Assembly (NCBI GenBank): GCA_002383165.1
Contig: DFXK01000011.1
Location: 179,249-243,248, forward strand
Length of the DNA stretch: 64,000 bases
Direction of reading: 5' to 3'
Source: Flavobacteriales bacterium UBA4110
GTDB lineage: Bacteria > Bacteroidota > Bacteroidia > Flavobacteriales > Weeksellaceae
This document shows, in pieces, positions 33,918 through 43,004 of this stretch (position 1 is its first letter; every line of letters starts with the position of its first letter). Under the pieces are notes generated by a model, which ran no database searches, had not been told where the DNA came from, and was given only the letters and a program-made list of their open reading frames with translations. The translations under genes were made by a program, and so were the position numbers.

Positions 33918-34847
33918 ATGCAGAACACAACTTTCCCTCAGTCTTTAAAAAAAGGAGATAAGATAGCCATTATTTCTCCAGCTGGTTCTGTTGAGATTCC
34001 GCAACTAGACAAAACTTTGGAATTAATCAAGTCTAAAGGATATGAGCCTATTTTAGGCGAAAATCTTTACACTAAATACCAAAATGGCTATTCATACGCC
34101 GGAACAGAAAAACAGCGAATAAACGACATCAATTGGGCTTTAAATGACTCAGAGATTTCTGCAGTCTGGGCTTCGAGAGGAGGTTATGGTTGTCAGCATT
34201 TGGTTCAGCATTTAAATTTGAAAGAATTCAAAAAAAATCCAAAATGGTATATTGGCTATTCTGACAATACGGTTATTCAAAGTTATCTGTTGAAAAAAGG
34301 CTTTGCTTCTATCCACGGACAAACGATTAAAACCTCCAGTTTTGGAGTTACAGAAGAAAGCTACGAATTGATTTTCGATATTCTGAAAGGTAAAAAACTC
34401 AATTATAAAATCGAATCAAATCCAAATAATAGAGTAGGAGAGGCTTCCGGAATGTTGGTAGGCGGAAATCTAGCTTTAGTTTATGCCCTTTTAGGAACTC
34501 AATATTCCTTTGATTTCACAGATAAAATTTTATTCATAGAAGATATCGGAGAAAATTTCTATGCTTTGGATAGAATGATTATGAGCTTAGAACTTTCAGG
34601 TGTTTTCAAAAAAATCAAAGGATTAATTATTGGTGGAATGACAAACATGGGCAGGGAAACTGAGAATATAGAATATGAAGAATCCTTCGATTCGTTCAGT
34701 TATCAATTGATTGCTGACAGAGTTTCAAAGTACGATTTCCTAACTGCTTTTGGCTTTCCCAACGGACATATTTTTGACAACAGACCTTTGATTATAGGCT
34801 CCAATGTTACTATGAAAGTTGGCAATGATGTAAAAATTACGTTTTAA
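33918..34847 (+). CDS. LD-carboxypeptidase (S66 family)
   Basis: A 309-residue serine peptidase of the LdcA/MccF family. The N-terminal KKGDKIAIISPAGSVE and the signature WASRGGYGCQHL near 85 are followed by YIGYSDNTVIQSYL, where the serine of YSD is the nucleophile near 116. The catalytic glutamate lies in LFIEDIGENFYALDRMI and the histidine in FGFPNGHIFDNRP near the end. LdcA-type enzymes trim the terminal D-Ala from tetrapeptide stems in peptidoglycan recycling; MccF members cleave microcin conjugates. No microcin genes are nearby, so the recycling role is preferred. Confidence 0.92.
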   Translation: MQNTTFPQSLKKGDKIAIISPAGSVEIPQLDKTLELIKSKGYEPILGENLYTKYQNGYSYAGTEKQRINDINWALNDSEISAVWASRGGYGCQHLVQHLNLKEFKKNPKWYIGYSDNTVIQSYLLKKGFASIHGQTIKTSSFGVTEESYELIFDILKGKKLNYKIESNPNNRVGEASGMLVGGNLALVYALLGTQYSFDFTDKILFIEDIGENFYALDRMIMSLELSGVFKKIKGLIIGGMTNMGRETENIEYEESFDSFSYQLIADRVSKYDFLTAFGFPNGHIFDNRPLIIGSNVTMKVGNDVKITF

Positions 34848-34882
34848 TTATTTATCAAATTCATTTATCAATTATAACTTCT

Positions 34883-35251
34883 ATGGCAGACCACAATGAA
34901 TTTGGAAAGATTGCTGAAGACTTGGCGGTTGATTTCTTAGTCAAGAATCAATACAGGATTCTGGCTCGCAATTTCCGTTATCTAAAAGCAGAAGTTGATA
35001 TCATCGCTGAGAAGGAGAATCAAATCATCATCATAGAAGTCAAAGCCAGAAATACAGATGCTTTTCTGGAACCTCAGGAAGCTGTTAATAAAAAGAAAAT
35101 CAAGTTGTTAATATCAGCTGCCAACTATTTTATCGAAGAAAATAATATTAATAAAGAAGTGCGGTTTGATATTATTTCAGTCCTTCCAAACCAACAAAAA
35201 ACTTTGGAAATCCATCATATAATTGATGCTTTCCAAAGTTTTGAAATATAA
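34883..35251 (+). CDS. YraN family (UPF0102) nuclease-like protein
   Basis: A 122-residue protein of the UPF0102 family. The pattern GKIAEDLAVDFLVKNQYRILARNFRYLKAEVDIIAEKENQIIIIEVKAR contains the nuclease-like E-x-D-x-x-(I/E)VK core found in Holliday-junction resolvase-type folds. Activity has rarely been tested. It begins 35 bases after the LD-carboxypeptidase gene, in the same direction, and is followed by convergent sodC. Confidence 0.9.
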   Translation: MADHNEFGKIAEDLAVDFLVKNQYRILARNFRYLKAEVDIIAEKENQIIIIEVKARNTDAFLEPQEAVNKKKIKLLISAANYFIEENNINKEVRFDIISVLPNQQKTLEIHHIIDAFQSFEI

Positions 35252-35272
35252 TGATAGATTTATTTTCTGATT

Positions 35273-35773
35273 CTATTTGATTTCAACACATCCAACTCTT
35301 CCACCAGCATTTCCAGTGGGTTGTGTGTGAAAATCATCTACGCCCGCGTGGATCACAATAGCTTTTCCAATAATATTTTTCATTGGATCATCGCATCCAA
35401 GACACCATTTATCCGTTGTAAATGTCAAACGTGCCTGACCGTCTTTGTCTGCATCCAGATTACCAATATCACCCATATGAAAATGATCGGATTCCCATTT
35501 TCCGTGGTCATCTTTAGAAGGATTCCAATGGCCGCCGGCAGAAGATGCATCAGTTGCACTGCAGTTCCCAAACTCGTGGATATGGACGGCATGCAATCCT
35601 GGTTTTAGTTTGAACACGCTGAGATCCATTTCCACTTTGCCTTTTTTCTGTGTAAATGTTGCAGTTCCCTGTGTTTCTGTATACGATTTTGGACGAACCA
35701 CATATTGTTTAGAAATTGTTTTGCATGATGCCAGTGAAAGACCAGCAATTCCAATAAGTATTAACTTTTTCAT
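35273..35773 (-). CDS. sodC: Cu/Zn superoxide dismutase-family lipoprotein
   Basis: A 166-residue exported protein with a lipobox LASC, cysteine at residue 17 (signal peptidase II). The SOD fold shows HAVHIHEFGNC with copper ligands His64 and His66, the bridging His82 (GGHWNP), zinc-site residues around His90, His99 and Asp102, and C-terminal His142 in VIHAG. Cys71 and Cys162 can form the usual disulfide. It probably removes superoxide in the periplasm or at the outer membrane. It stands alone on the minus strand. Confidence 0.92.
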   Translation of the reverse strand: MKKLILIGIAGLSLASCKTISKQYVVRPKSYTETQGTATFTQKKGKVEMDLSVFKLKPGLHAVHIHEFGNCSATDASSAGGHWNPSKDDHGKWESDHFHMGDIGNLDADKDGQARLTFTTDKWCLGCDDPMKNIIGKAIVIHAGVDDFHTQPTGNAGGRVGCVEIK

Positions 35774-35829
35774 ATAGTATTAATTTATTACGACTAATAT
35801 AACAATTTTAAAGCCAATGTAATGAGAAT

Positions 35830-35845
35830 TGTTTTACGTGAAACA
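35830..35845. promoter_or_regulatory. parS-like palindrome between sodC and TonB receptor genes
   Basis: TGTTTTACGTGAAACA differs by one base from TGTTTCACGTGAAACA. It lies in the divergent gap between the SOD and receptor genes, about 8.8 kb from the mnmG sites. Confidence 0.55.
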
Positions 35846-35911
35846 TTGACGGCTCGGTATTAAATTTTAACAGTTCGGTAACAATTAATTCGGTATTGCC
35901 AGCAACAGAAA

Positions 35912-35919
35912 TATCTTTG
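35912..35919 (+). promoter_or_regulatory. Putative -7 element (TATCTTTG) of the TonB receptor gene
   Basis: TATCTTTG followed by AATCA lies 16 bases before the ATG at 35936. The same element, also followed by AATCA, precedes the next gene at 38286. Confidence 0.5.
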
Positions 35920-35935
35920 AATCAAAATTAATATT

Positions 35936-38182
35936 ATGACAGCGCAAGGCAGAATCATTACACTATTATTTCTTTTGACAGGTTTTACTATTTGGGCACA
36001 AACCACTGTTTCTGGAAAGGTAACTTATAGAAATAAACCGCTGAAAGACATTAATGTAACACTAAGGGATACCTATGATGGAGCAACTACTGATGCAAAT
36101 GGAAGTTATTCCTTTACTACCACGGAAAAAGGAGATAAAACATTGGTTTTTACGGGAAAAGATTATGATGCGATAGAGTTACCGGTCAGAATTGATGGAA
36201 TAGATGTCGTTCTGAATGCCACTCTTAAGGAGCAGGTTAATGAAATCAATGCCGTTGTCATTACCGCGGGAAGTATAGAAGCGAGTGATAAAAAACGGGC
36301 AACAGCGCTGCTAACGCCATTGGATATTTATACAACAGCTGGTGCCAATGGACAGATCTCTTCGGCACTTGGCTATTTGCCGGGAGTGCAAAAAGTGGGA
36401 GAGAGCGAAGGTTTGTTTGTACGTGGAGGAACTGGCGCTGAAACTAAAATCTTTATGGACGGCAATCTGGTCAATAGTTATTTTACCAATTCGGTTCCGG
36501 GAATAGCCGGAAGAGACCGCTTCAACACTTCCTTGTTTAAGGGTAACGTGTTTTCCAGCGGTGGATATTCGGCGCTTTACGGTCAGGCTTTATCTTCGGT
36601 TTTAATCCTGGAAAGTGTGGATTTGCCAGAACAAACTTCTTTTGATTTTGGTGTTTCTCCGATTTTTGTTAGTGTGAATTATCAAAAATTAAATCAGAAA
36701 AAGATTGCTTCCTGGGGTGTTGCGGGAGGTTATTCTAATCTTGGGCTGATGGGTAAAATGCTGAATTTCAATACAGATTTTGAAAAATATCCGCAAGGTT
36801 ATGGATTTGATGGCAACTTTCGGATCAAAACCAAAAAAGGTGGATTTATCAAATACTATGGAAGTGTAGATGAAAATAAAATGGCAGTAGAATCTGCAAG
36901 CTTGGAAAAGGATTCTGACAGGAATCTGGTAAGCCTAAAAGGTCAAAATATGTATCATAACTTATCTTACAGAGAAAAATTTGGAAAGTATTTGCTTAAT
37001 ATTGGGAGCTCCTATACTTACAATTTTAACGATCTGAAATTCTCCACTTTTAAAAATAATGCAGAACAATCCAATACGCCTATTACTAACAAGTCCAACT
37101 ATATCAATGCAAAAGCAGTTCTGGAAAGGAAAATTAATCACGCAAGCATCATAAGAGCAGGATTTGAACTTAACAATGCAGAGGAAACGATGAAATATGG
37201 ATCATTCGAAAGAAATTATAAAGATTTGATATCATCATTGTTTGCAGAAACAGATTTGATTTTCAATAATAATTTGACTGCAAAAATAGGAGCAAGAACA
37301 GAACATTCTTCTTATCTCGATAAGTGGAATTTCTCTCCAAGAGCTGCTTTAGCTTACAGGATTTCAAAAGACTGGACTACATCTTTCGCTTATGGAATCT
37401 TTTATCAGAATCCGGAAAGCAAATATATTTTCAGCAATCAGTTTAGTTTTCAGAGAGCAGACCATTACATCTTTCAGATACAGAAAAATTCTGATGGCAG
37501 AAGCCTGAGGTTCGAAGCTTTTTATAAAAAATATGGTGATCTTATTAAAACCACCGCTTTGGCCAATATTAATCAGTCTACTACAAATAACCAATACCAA
37601 ATCGCTTATGATAACAGCGGAAGAGGCTTTGCGAAAGGAATTGAACTGTTCTGGAGAGATAAAAAGACTTTTAAAGAAATTGATTACTGGCTTACTTATT
37701 CTTACCTGGACTCCAAAAGAGACTTCTTAAACTATCCTTTTAGTTTAGCGCCTAATTTTGCATCAAAACATACTTTTAATGCTGTTGCCAAAAAGTTTAT
37801 TACGAACTGGAAAACCGGATTCAATCTTTCCTACACTTTTTCAAAAGGGAGACCTTATTATAACATTATGACGAAAGAGGATAACAACGGGAAACTTGTC
37901 AATGTTGTTGATGATTCCGGCAAATTGAAAGACTACAGCGGACTGAATTTTAGTGTGAACTATGTTCCGAGTATAGGAAAAAAAGATGCTAAGTCTTTTA
38001 CGGTATTTGTTCTGAGCATCAATAATATTCTTGGCAATAAAAATATTTATGGATACAATTACTTATCAGACGGAAAAAGTAGAACTGCAGTGGTGCCACC
38101 GCTCAATACTTTTATTTTCGTGGGTGTTTTTGTAAGCTTTGGCGTAGACAAAACGAATGATGCAATCAATAATAATTTGTAA
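35936..38182 (+). CDS. TonB-dependent outer membrane receptor
   Basis: A 748-residue receptor. After the signal peptide (residues 1-22) a carboxypeptidase-like regulatory domain follows (VSGKVTYRNKPLKDINVTLRDTYDGATTDANGSYSFTTTE, about 25-98). The plug domain is marked by GYLPGVQKVGESEGLFVRGGTGAETKIFMDG (143-172). A long beta-barrel runs to the C-terminus, with many aromatic-ended strands and a terminal FVGVFVSFG. There is no SusD partner, so a metal chelate, vitamin or peptide substrate is as likely as a glycan. It has its own promoter and is followed by a small periplasmic gene. Confidence 0.93.
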   Translation: MTAQGRIITLLFLLTGFTIWAQTTVSGKVTYRNKPLKDINVTLRDTYDGATTDANGSYSFTTTEKGDKTLVFTGKDYDAIELPVRIDGIDVVLNATLKEQVNEINAVVITAGSIEASDKKRATALLTPLDIYTTAGANGQISSALGYLPGVQKVGESEGLFVRGGTGAETKIFMDGNLVNSYFTNSVPGIAGRDRFNTSLFKGNVFSSGGYSALYGQALSSVLILESVDLPEQTSFDFGVSPIFVSVNYQKLNQKKIASWGVAGGYSNLGLMGKMLNFNTDFEKYPQGYGFDGNFRIKTKKGGFIKYYGSVDENKMAVESASLEKDSDRNLVSLKGQNMYHNLSYREKFGKYLLNIGSSYTYNFNDLKFSTFKNNAEQSNTPITNKSNYINAKAVLERKINHASIIRAGFELNNAEETMKYGSFERNYKDLISSLFAETDLIFNNNLTAKIGARTEHSSYLDKWNFSPRAALAYRISKDWTTSFAYGIFYQNPESKYIFSNQFSFQRADHYIFQIQKNSDGRSLRFEAFYKKYGDLIKTTALANINQSTTNNQYQIAYDNSGRGFAKGIELFWRDKKTFKEIDYWLTYSYLDSKRDFLNYPFSLAPNFASKHTFNAVAKKFITNWKTGFNLSYTFSKGRPYYNIMTKEDNNGKLVNVVDDSGKLKDYSGLNFSVNYVPSIGKKDAKSFTVFVLSINNILGNKNIYGYNYLSDGKSRTAVVPPLNTFIFVGVFVSFGVDKTNDAINNNL

Positions 38183-38244
38183 CGACTCAGTCATCAAAAA
38201 TTACGGTTCAGAAGAATAAAATTTCTACAAAGGAAAACGCATTC

Positions 38245-38252
38245 TATCTTTG
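38245..38252 (+). promoter_or_regulatory. Putative -7 element (TATCTTTG) before the 38286 gene
   Basis: TATCTTTG, followed by AATCA, lies 33 bases before the ATG and matches TAnnTTTG. Confidence 0.5.
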
Positions 38253-38285
38253 AATCAGAAATTTAAAACAATAAAATAATCTCAT

Positions 38286-38927
38286 ATGAAAAATCTATTC
38301 TTAACAGCAGCATTAATTTTTGTAGGAGCAACTACATTTGCACAGACTGCTTTCGAAAAAACAATGACTGAAAAAATTGCTAAAGTGGAAGACCATAAAA
38401 CAACAGAAGAATTTACAGCGCTTGCTAATGATTTTGACAGAATTGCTACAAAGGAAAGTACCAATTGGCTACCCTACTATTACGCTGCATTTGCAACAAT
38501 TCAGAAAGGAAGACTTATGATGCAATCCGGAAAAACTGATGAATTGGATGCAGTAGCTGTAGAGGCGGAAAAATACATTGCAAAAGCTGACGCTATCAGC
38601 CCAAATAATGCTGAGCTTTTTATCCTTAAGAAATTGACCAGCAGACTAAGAATGATGGCAGATCCAATGGGCCGATACATGAGCGAGTCTCCCATTGCTC
38701 AGCAGGCATTGGAAAAGGCAGAATCTTTAGATCCCAACAATCCGAGAATTACGATTCTTAAAGCGGAAGACGCCTATTTCACTCCAGAGCAGTTTGGCGG
38801 AAGTAAAGCTAAAGGTAAAGAACTTTTCGCAAAAGCTGTGGAACAGTTTGCAGCCTACAAACCAAAAACTTCTTTGCATCCTAATTGGGGAAAAGCCGAA
38901 GCACAATATTTTCTTAATCAGAAATAA
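38286..38927 (+). CDS. Hypothetical secreted protein with TPR-like helices
   Basis: A 213-residue exported protein. Residues 1-20 form a signal peptide ending TTFAQ. The mature part is helical with repeat-like spacing: WLPYYYAAFATIQKGRLMM, VEAEKYIAKADAISPNNAELFILKKL, QALEKAESLDPNNPRITILKAEDAYF. The A-x-S/DPNN-A/P-x turn is typical of tetratricopeptide-type repeats. It follows the TonB receptor and shares the same -7 sequence, so a linked role is possible but unproven. A strong terminator follows. Confidence 0.82.
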   Translation: MKNLFLTAALIFVGATTFAQTAFEKTMTEKIAKVEDHKTTEEFTALANDFDRIATKESTNWLPYYYAAFATIQKGRLMMQSGKTDELDAVAVEAEKYIAKADAISPNNAELFILKKLTSRLRMMADPMGRYMSESPIAQQALEKAESLDPNNPRITILKAEDAYFTPEQFGGSKAKGKELFAKAVEQFAAYKPKTSLHPNWGKAEAQYFLNQK

Positions 38928-38950
38928 AACACATTTTTATATTAACAAGG

Positions 38951-38974
38951 CCCTCGCTCAGCGAGGGTTTTTTG
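38951..38974 (+). terminator. Intrinsic terminator after 38286 gene
   Basis: A GC-rich seven-pair stem (CCCTCGC with GCGAGGG) with a three-base loop is followed by a run of T. Confidence 0.88.
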
Positions 38975-39056
38975 TTATAAATCGCATCATCCGATTATTT
39001 AACATATAATTTCAAAATTAGTTTACGAATAGCAGTATTCCCATTAATCAAATTCT

Positions 39057-39064
39057 TATTTTTG
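39057..39064 (+). promoter_or_regulatory. Putative -7 element (TATTTTTG) before DUF4271 gene
   Basis: TATTTTTG matches TAnnTTTG and ends 16 bases before the TTG start at 39081. It is followed by CAAAAA, as is the element at 8909. Confidence 0.4.
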
Positions 39065-39080
39065 CAAAAATTTTTAGCCG

Positions 39081-39719
39081 TTGATAAGGATTGCAGAACA
39101 TAATGATTGGGTGGCATATTGTATTCTTGGGAGTATATTTGTCTACATTATCCTTTTATCTGTTTTTCAGAGAGATGCGAATGTCAAAGATTTTCTGATG
39201 CAAAAAATGGAAGATTCCAGTAATCTTACACCCACCTGGATCATCGTTTCGTTCGTTAGATGTTTGATGTTGGCATTGCTGCTATCACAGTTTGTTCCGG
39301 TGATTCCTAAAGCTGTATCAGATATCCATATTTTTGGATGGGAGCTTAATAAATTCGGATTTACGCTGATTACATTGCTCATTTTTGATTTCTTAAGGAA
39401 TATTCTCACATTTCTGTTCTATTCCAGCATTGGAAGTAATAAAAATCTAAAAAATCTTACGCTCATTGCAAGCAAATTCTTTTTTCTGGAATCAATAGCG
39501 TTTATTGTGCTGAGTTTTATTCTTTATTACTATCCGGTAGATTTGGTACAATATTTTTATATAATTATTTTCCTGTTTATGGGATCATTCCTATTGAAAA
39601 ATCTAATATATATTTTCCATAACCAGCCTATATTGCCGGAAAAGTGGTATTATAAATTTTTGTATATTTGCACGCTTCAAATAGTACCCGTTTTAGTACT
39701 GTGGAAGTTCTTGTTTTAA
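39081..39719 (+). CDS. DUF4271 membrane protein
   Basis: A 212-residue membrane protein starting at TTG 39081. The N-terminus EHNDWVAYCILGSIFVYIILL matches the NDW start of DUF4271. About six helices follow, and the central GWELNKFGFTLITLLIFDFLRNIL is conserved in the family. It is found next to uroporphyrinogen-III synthase in Flavobacteriia, which begins 24 bases downstream here, so a heme-linked or envelope role has been suggested by context but not shown. Confidence 0.85.
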   Translation: MIRIAEHNDWVAYCILGSIFVYIILLSVFQRDANVKDFLMQKMEDSSNLTPTWIIVSFVRCLMLALLLSQFVPVIPKAVSDIHIFGWELNKFGFTLITLLIFDFLRNILTFLFYSSIGSNKNLKNLTLIASKFFFLESIAFIVLSFILYYYPVDLVQYFYIIIFLFMGSFLLKNLIYIFHNQPILPEKWYYKFLYICTLQIVPVLVLWKFLF

Positions 39720-39743
39720 TAAATGTAACCAACACGTTTTGAG

Positions 39744-40484
39744 ATGAAAATCAAATCTATTTTAGTTTCACAGCCCGCTCCGAATGAGTCTTCACCTTAT
39801 TTGGAAATTGCTAAAAAGGAAAAAATCAAGATCGATTTTCGGCCTTTTATTCATGTACAAGGAGTGGATGCCAAAGAGCTTAGAACTCAGAAAATCGACC
39901 TGACACAATACACAGGCATTATTTTCACGAGCAAAAATGCAGTGGATCATTATTTTCGTCTAGCAGAGGAAATGAGATTTGCCGTTCCGGATTCTATGCG
40001 TTACATCTGCCAGTCAGAGGCCATCGCAAATTATCTTCAGAAGCATATCGTTTACAGAAAAAGAAAAATCAGCTTTGGTGAGAAGAATTTTTCTGACCTA
40101 ACACCGCTGTTCAAGAAACATCCAAGTGAGAAATATCTGTTGCCTTCTTCTGATATCCTTACGCCGGAAATCCCTCGTGTACTAGATGCTGCCAATCTGG
40201 ACTGGACAAGGGCGATTATGTACAAAACAGTTGCCAGTGATTTGACAGACATCAATGTGAAGGAATACGATATGTTGGTTTTCTTCAGTCCTCAAGGAAT
40301 TAAGTCGTTAGGAATTAACTTTCCGGATTTTAAGCAAGAGGAAACTAAGATTGCTGTCTTTGGAACCACCACCCAAGCTGCTGCGGAAGAAGCGGGTCTC
40401 ACCGTAAACGTAATGGCGCCCAGCAAAGAAACACCATCGATGACTATGGCGATAGAGAAATATGTCAGAAGCATTAATAAATAG
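39744..40484 (+). CDS. hemD: Uroporphyrinogen-III synthase
   Basis: A 246-residue HemD-family enzyme that closes hydroxymethylbilane to uroporphyrinogen III. The fold is recognised from KIDLTQYTGIIFTSKNAVDHYFRLAEE (near residue 52), YLLPSSDILTPEIPRVL (near 130) and YDMLVFFSPQGIKSLGINFP (near 173). The C-terminal KIAVFGTTTQAAAEEAGLTVNVMAPSKETPSMTMAIEKY closes it. HemD is poorly conserved, and these positional motifs are its main features. It follows DUF4271 in one operon and is closed by a terminator. Confidence 0.9.
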   Translation: MKIKSILVSQPAPNESSPYLEIAKKEKIKIDFRPFIHVQGVDAKELRTQKIDLTQYTGIIFTSKNAVDHYFRLAEEMRFAVPDSMRYICQSEAIANYLQKHIVYRKRKISFGEKNFSDLTPLFKKHPSEKYLLPSSDILTPEIPRVLDAANLDWTRAIMYKTVASDLTDINVKEYDMLVFFSPQGIKSLGINFPDFKQEETKIAVFGTTTQAAAEEAGLTVNVMAPSKETPSMTMAIEKYVRSINK

Positions 40485-40504
40485 ATTTTTGCTGAGATAA
40501 AATA

Positions 40505-40537
40505 AAACCGTCCCTCAATTTTGGGATGGTTTTTTGT
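40505..40537 (+). terminator. Intrinsic terminator after hemD
   Basis: A ten-pair stem (AAACCGTCCC with GGGATGGTTT, one G-T pair) with an eight-base loop is followed by a run of T. Confidence 0.85.
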
Positions 40538-40588
40538 TTACATTTGTTTAATCTGAAGTACTTCAGGCTAATAATTGATTTAAAAGAA

Positions 40589-42634
40589 ATGAACGCTCCA
40601 AAAGCTAAAAAAATAGATAAACTTCTAGAAATCCATAACGATAAAAGAAATGATCCTTATTTCTGGATGAACGAAAGAGAGAATCCCGATGTGATCCAAT
40701 ATCTTGAGGAAGAAAATGCTTATACAGATTTTGTGATGAAGGAAACCGAAGATCTCCAAAACGAATTATTTGAAGAGATGAAGGCGCGTTACAAAAAAGA
40801 TGACGAGTCGTTACCATATTTTTTCAACGGTTATTGGTACATAGTTCGTTATGAGGATGGTAGAGAATATCCAATTTTTTCCAGAAAGTTTCAGACTTTG
40901 GAAAACGAAGAAGAAATACTTTTGGACGCCAATATTCTGGCGGGAGACGAAGCATTTTTCGAGACAGGAAGTATTTCTGTAAGTGTTGATAATGAAATTA
41001 TTGCTTATTCTACAGATACAGTTGGAAGACGGATTTATACCATTTTTTTCAAGAATATCGTAACGGGTGAAGTTTACCCAGACGTCATAGAAAACACTAC
41101 CGGAAAAGCAGTTTGGGCAGGTGATAGTGAACATGTTTTCTACATCAGAAAAGATGCTAGCCTACGGGCATTCCAAATCTACCGTCATAAATTAGGAACA
41201 GATTCTTCTGAAGACGTTTTGATTTTCCACGAAGAAGATGAAACTTTTGATGTCAGCCTTTTCAAAACCAAATCATTGGAGTATATTTTCATCGCATCAT
41301 CCTCCACTAACGAAGATGAGATGAGATTTATTCCAGCCAATGATGTTTTTGCGGATTGGAAGATTGTTCAGCCAAGAACAGAGGATTTGGAATATTCTGT
41401 AGAACATTATGAAGATGATTTTTACATCATTACGAATGCAGATGATTGTACCAATTTCAAGATTGTAAAAACTAAAGTTGATAAACCGTCTATGGAACAT
41501 TGGCAGGATTTTATTCCGCATAGAGAAAATATTTTGTTGGAAGGTTTTGAGATTTTCAAGAATTATTTCGTGATTGAAGAACGCGAAAAAGGTCTTTTAC
41601 AAATTAATATTATTGATAATCAAAATAATAACTCCTATTACCTACCTTTCTCAGATCCGACTTACACAGCTTATATTGGTATTAATCTGGAGTTTGACAC
41701 AGATATTTTGCGTTTCGGTTACACATCATTAACCAAACCAGCTTCCACTTTCGAATATAATATGAAAGAAAAAACCACCGTTCTTCTCAAACAACAGGAA
41801 GTTTTGGGAGGTAAATTCTTTGCAGAAAATTATATCTCGGAAAGAATTTGGGCAACTGCAAGAGACGGAAAAGAGGTTGCTATTTCTTTGGTTTATCATA
41901 AGGATACTAAAAAATCTGCTGACACTCCATTGTTACTTTACGGTTACGGAAGTTACGGACACACAGTTGATGCAAGTTTTTCCAGCGTAAGATTATCTCT
42001 TTTGGATAGAGGTTTTATTTATGCAATTGCCCATATCAGAGGTGGCGAATATCTTGGTCGTGAATGGTATGAAGATGGAAAAATGCTTCAGAAAAAGAAT
42101 ACATTTTTTGATTTTATCGATGCAGCAAAACACTTAATATCAGAAAATTATACATCTCCAAAACATTTTTATGCAATGGGCGGAAGCGCAGGTGGATTGC
42201 TTATGGGAGCTGTGATGAATTACAATCCAGAACTTTTCAACGGGATTGTCGCGCAGGTTCCTTTTGTAGATGTAGTGACAACAATGTTGGATGAAACGAT
42301 TCCTTTGACAACGGGAGAATACGACGAATGGGGAAATCCGAATGAGAAAGAATATTATGATTATATGAAATCCTACTCGCCTTACGATAATATAGAAGCG
42401 AAAAATTATCCGAATACTTTGATAACAACCGGTTTCCACGATTCCCAAGTTCAGTATTGGGAGCCTGCAAAATGGACGGCGAAATTGAGAGATTTGAAAA
42501 CCGACAATAATATTTTGATTTTCAAAACTGATATGAGTTCTGGACACGGTGGAGCAAGTGGAAGATTCGAAAGTTTGAAAGAAATTGCTTTGGAATATGC
42601 GTTTTTGTTTAAAATTGAAGGTTTAAAAAATTAA
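40589..42634 (+). CDS. S9 family peptidase (oligopeptidase B / prolyl oligopeptidase type)
   Basis: A protein of about 681 residues from the ATG at 40589. The open frame starts earlier at 40526, but that extension overlaps the terminator and looks unnatural. The N-terminal beta-propeller begins with DPYFWMNERENPDVIQYLEEEN, as in oligopeptidase B. The catalytic serine is in AMGGSAGGLLMGAVMN, the aspartate in TGFHDSQVQYWEPAKW and the histidine in SSGHGGASGRFE. The LLLYGYGSYG and RGFIYAIAHIRGGEYLGREWYEDG blocks confirm the S9 catalytic domain. No signal peptide is seen, so it is cytoplasmic and likely cleaves short basic-residue peptides. Confidence 0.94.
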   Translation: MNAPKAKKIDKLLEIHNDKRNDPYFWMNERENPDVIQYLEEENAYTDFVMKETEDLQNELFEEMKARYKKDDESLPYFFNGYWYIVRYEDGREYPIFSRKFQTLENEEEILLDANILAGDEAFFETGSISVSVDNEIIAYSTDTVGRRIYTIFFKNIVTGEVYPDVIENTTGKAVWAGDSEHVFYIRKDASLRAFQIYRHKLGTDSSEDVLIFHEEDETFDVSLFKTKSLEYIFIASSSTNEDEMRFIPANDVFADWKIVQPRTEDLEYSVEHYEDDFYIITNADDCTNFKIVKTKVDKPSMEHWQDFIPHRENILLEGFEIFKNYFVIEEREKGLLQINIIDNQNNNSYYLPFSDPTYTAYIGINLEFDTDILRFGYTSLTKPASTFEYNMKEKTTVLLKQQEVLGGKFFAENYISERIWATARDGKEVAISLVYHKDTKKSADTPLLLYGYGSYGHTVDASFSSVRLSLLDRGFIYAIAHIRGGEYLGREWYEDGKMLQKKNTFFDFIDAAKHLISENYTSPKHFYAMGGSAGGLLMGAVMNYNPELFNGIVAQVPFVDVVTTMLDETIPLTTGEYDEWGNPNEKEYYDYMKSYSPYDNIEAKNYPNTLITTGFHDSQVQYWEPAKWTAKLRDLKTDNNILIFKTDMSSGHGGASGRFESLKEIALEYAFLFKIEGLKN

Positions 42635-42636
42635 TT

Positions 42637-42981
42637 ATGACAGAATCCGAAATCTGGAAAAAAATAGAACACTTTTTTGAAATTAACTTTCAAACGGAGA
42701 AAAACCCGCCAATAGAAACGCTTTTATTCATTATTGGCGTTCAAGAATTGGGAAGTGGACAACAGAAATTCACGAAGGATGATAAAGTCAATTTGGTTCA
42801 TATCGCTGTTTGCAGGTTGCTGGAACCTTTTGGATATTACAAATTCACGCATTATGAAGATGGCTGGCCACAATTTGAAAAGCTGGATGATTTGCCAGAA
42901 CTGAAACCTAACGAACAATCGCTTCTTATGAAAAAAGCGATTATCCAATATTTTATAGATGAGGAAATTGAGTTGGAATAA
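42637..42981 (+). CDS. Conserved hypothetical protein
   Basis: A 114-residue soluble, acidic protein two bases after the peptidase gene. It is rich in helices: IETLLFIIGVQELGSGQQKFTKDDKVNLVHIAVCRLLEPFGYYKF and MKKAIIQYFIDEEIELE. The motif GVQELG-x-G-x2-KFTKDDKVNLVHIA looks like a conserved core and I recall similar small proteins in Flavobacteriia, but I know no function. The tight spacing suggests co-transcription with the peptidase. Confidence 0.8.
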   Translation: MTESEIWKKIEHFFEINFQTEKNPPIETLLFIIGVQELGSGQQKFTKDDKVNLVHIAVCRLLEPFGYYKFTHYEDGWPQFEKLDDLPELKPNEQSLLMKKAIIQYFIDEEIELE

Positions 42982-43004
42982 ATGATTTGTAAAATCGTTA
43001 ATCT

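Noticed and set aside
40526..40588. Extended N-terminus of the S9 peptidase
   Set aside because: These codons overlap the T-run of the hemD terminator and add a hydrophobic stretch not seen in oligopeptidase B; the ATG at 40589 fits the family start.
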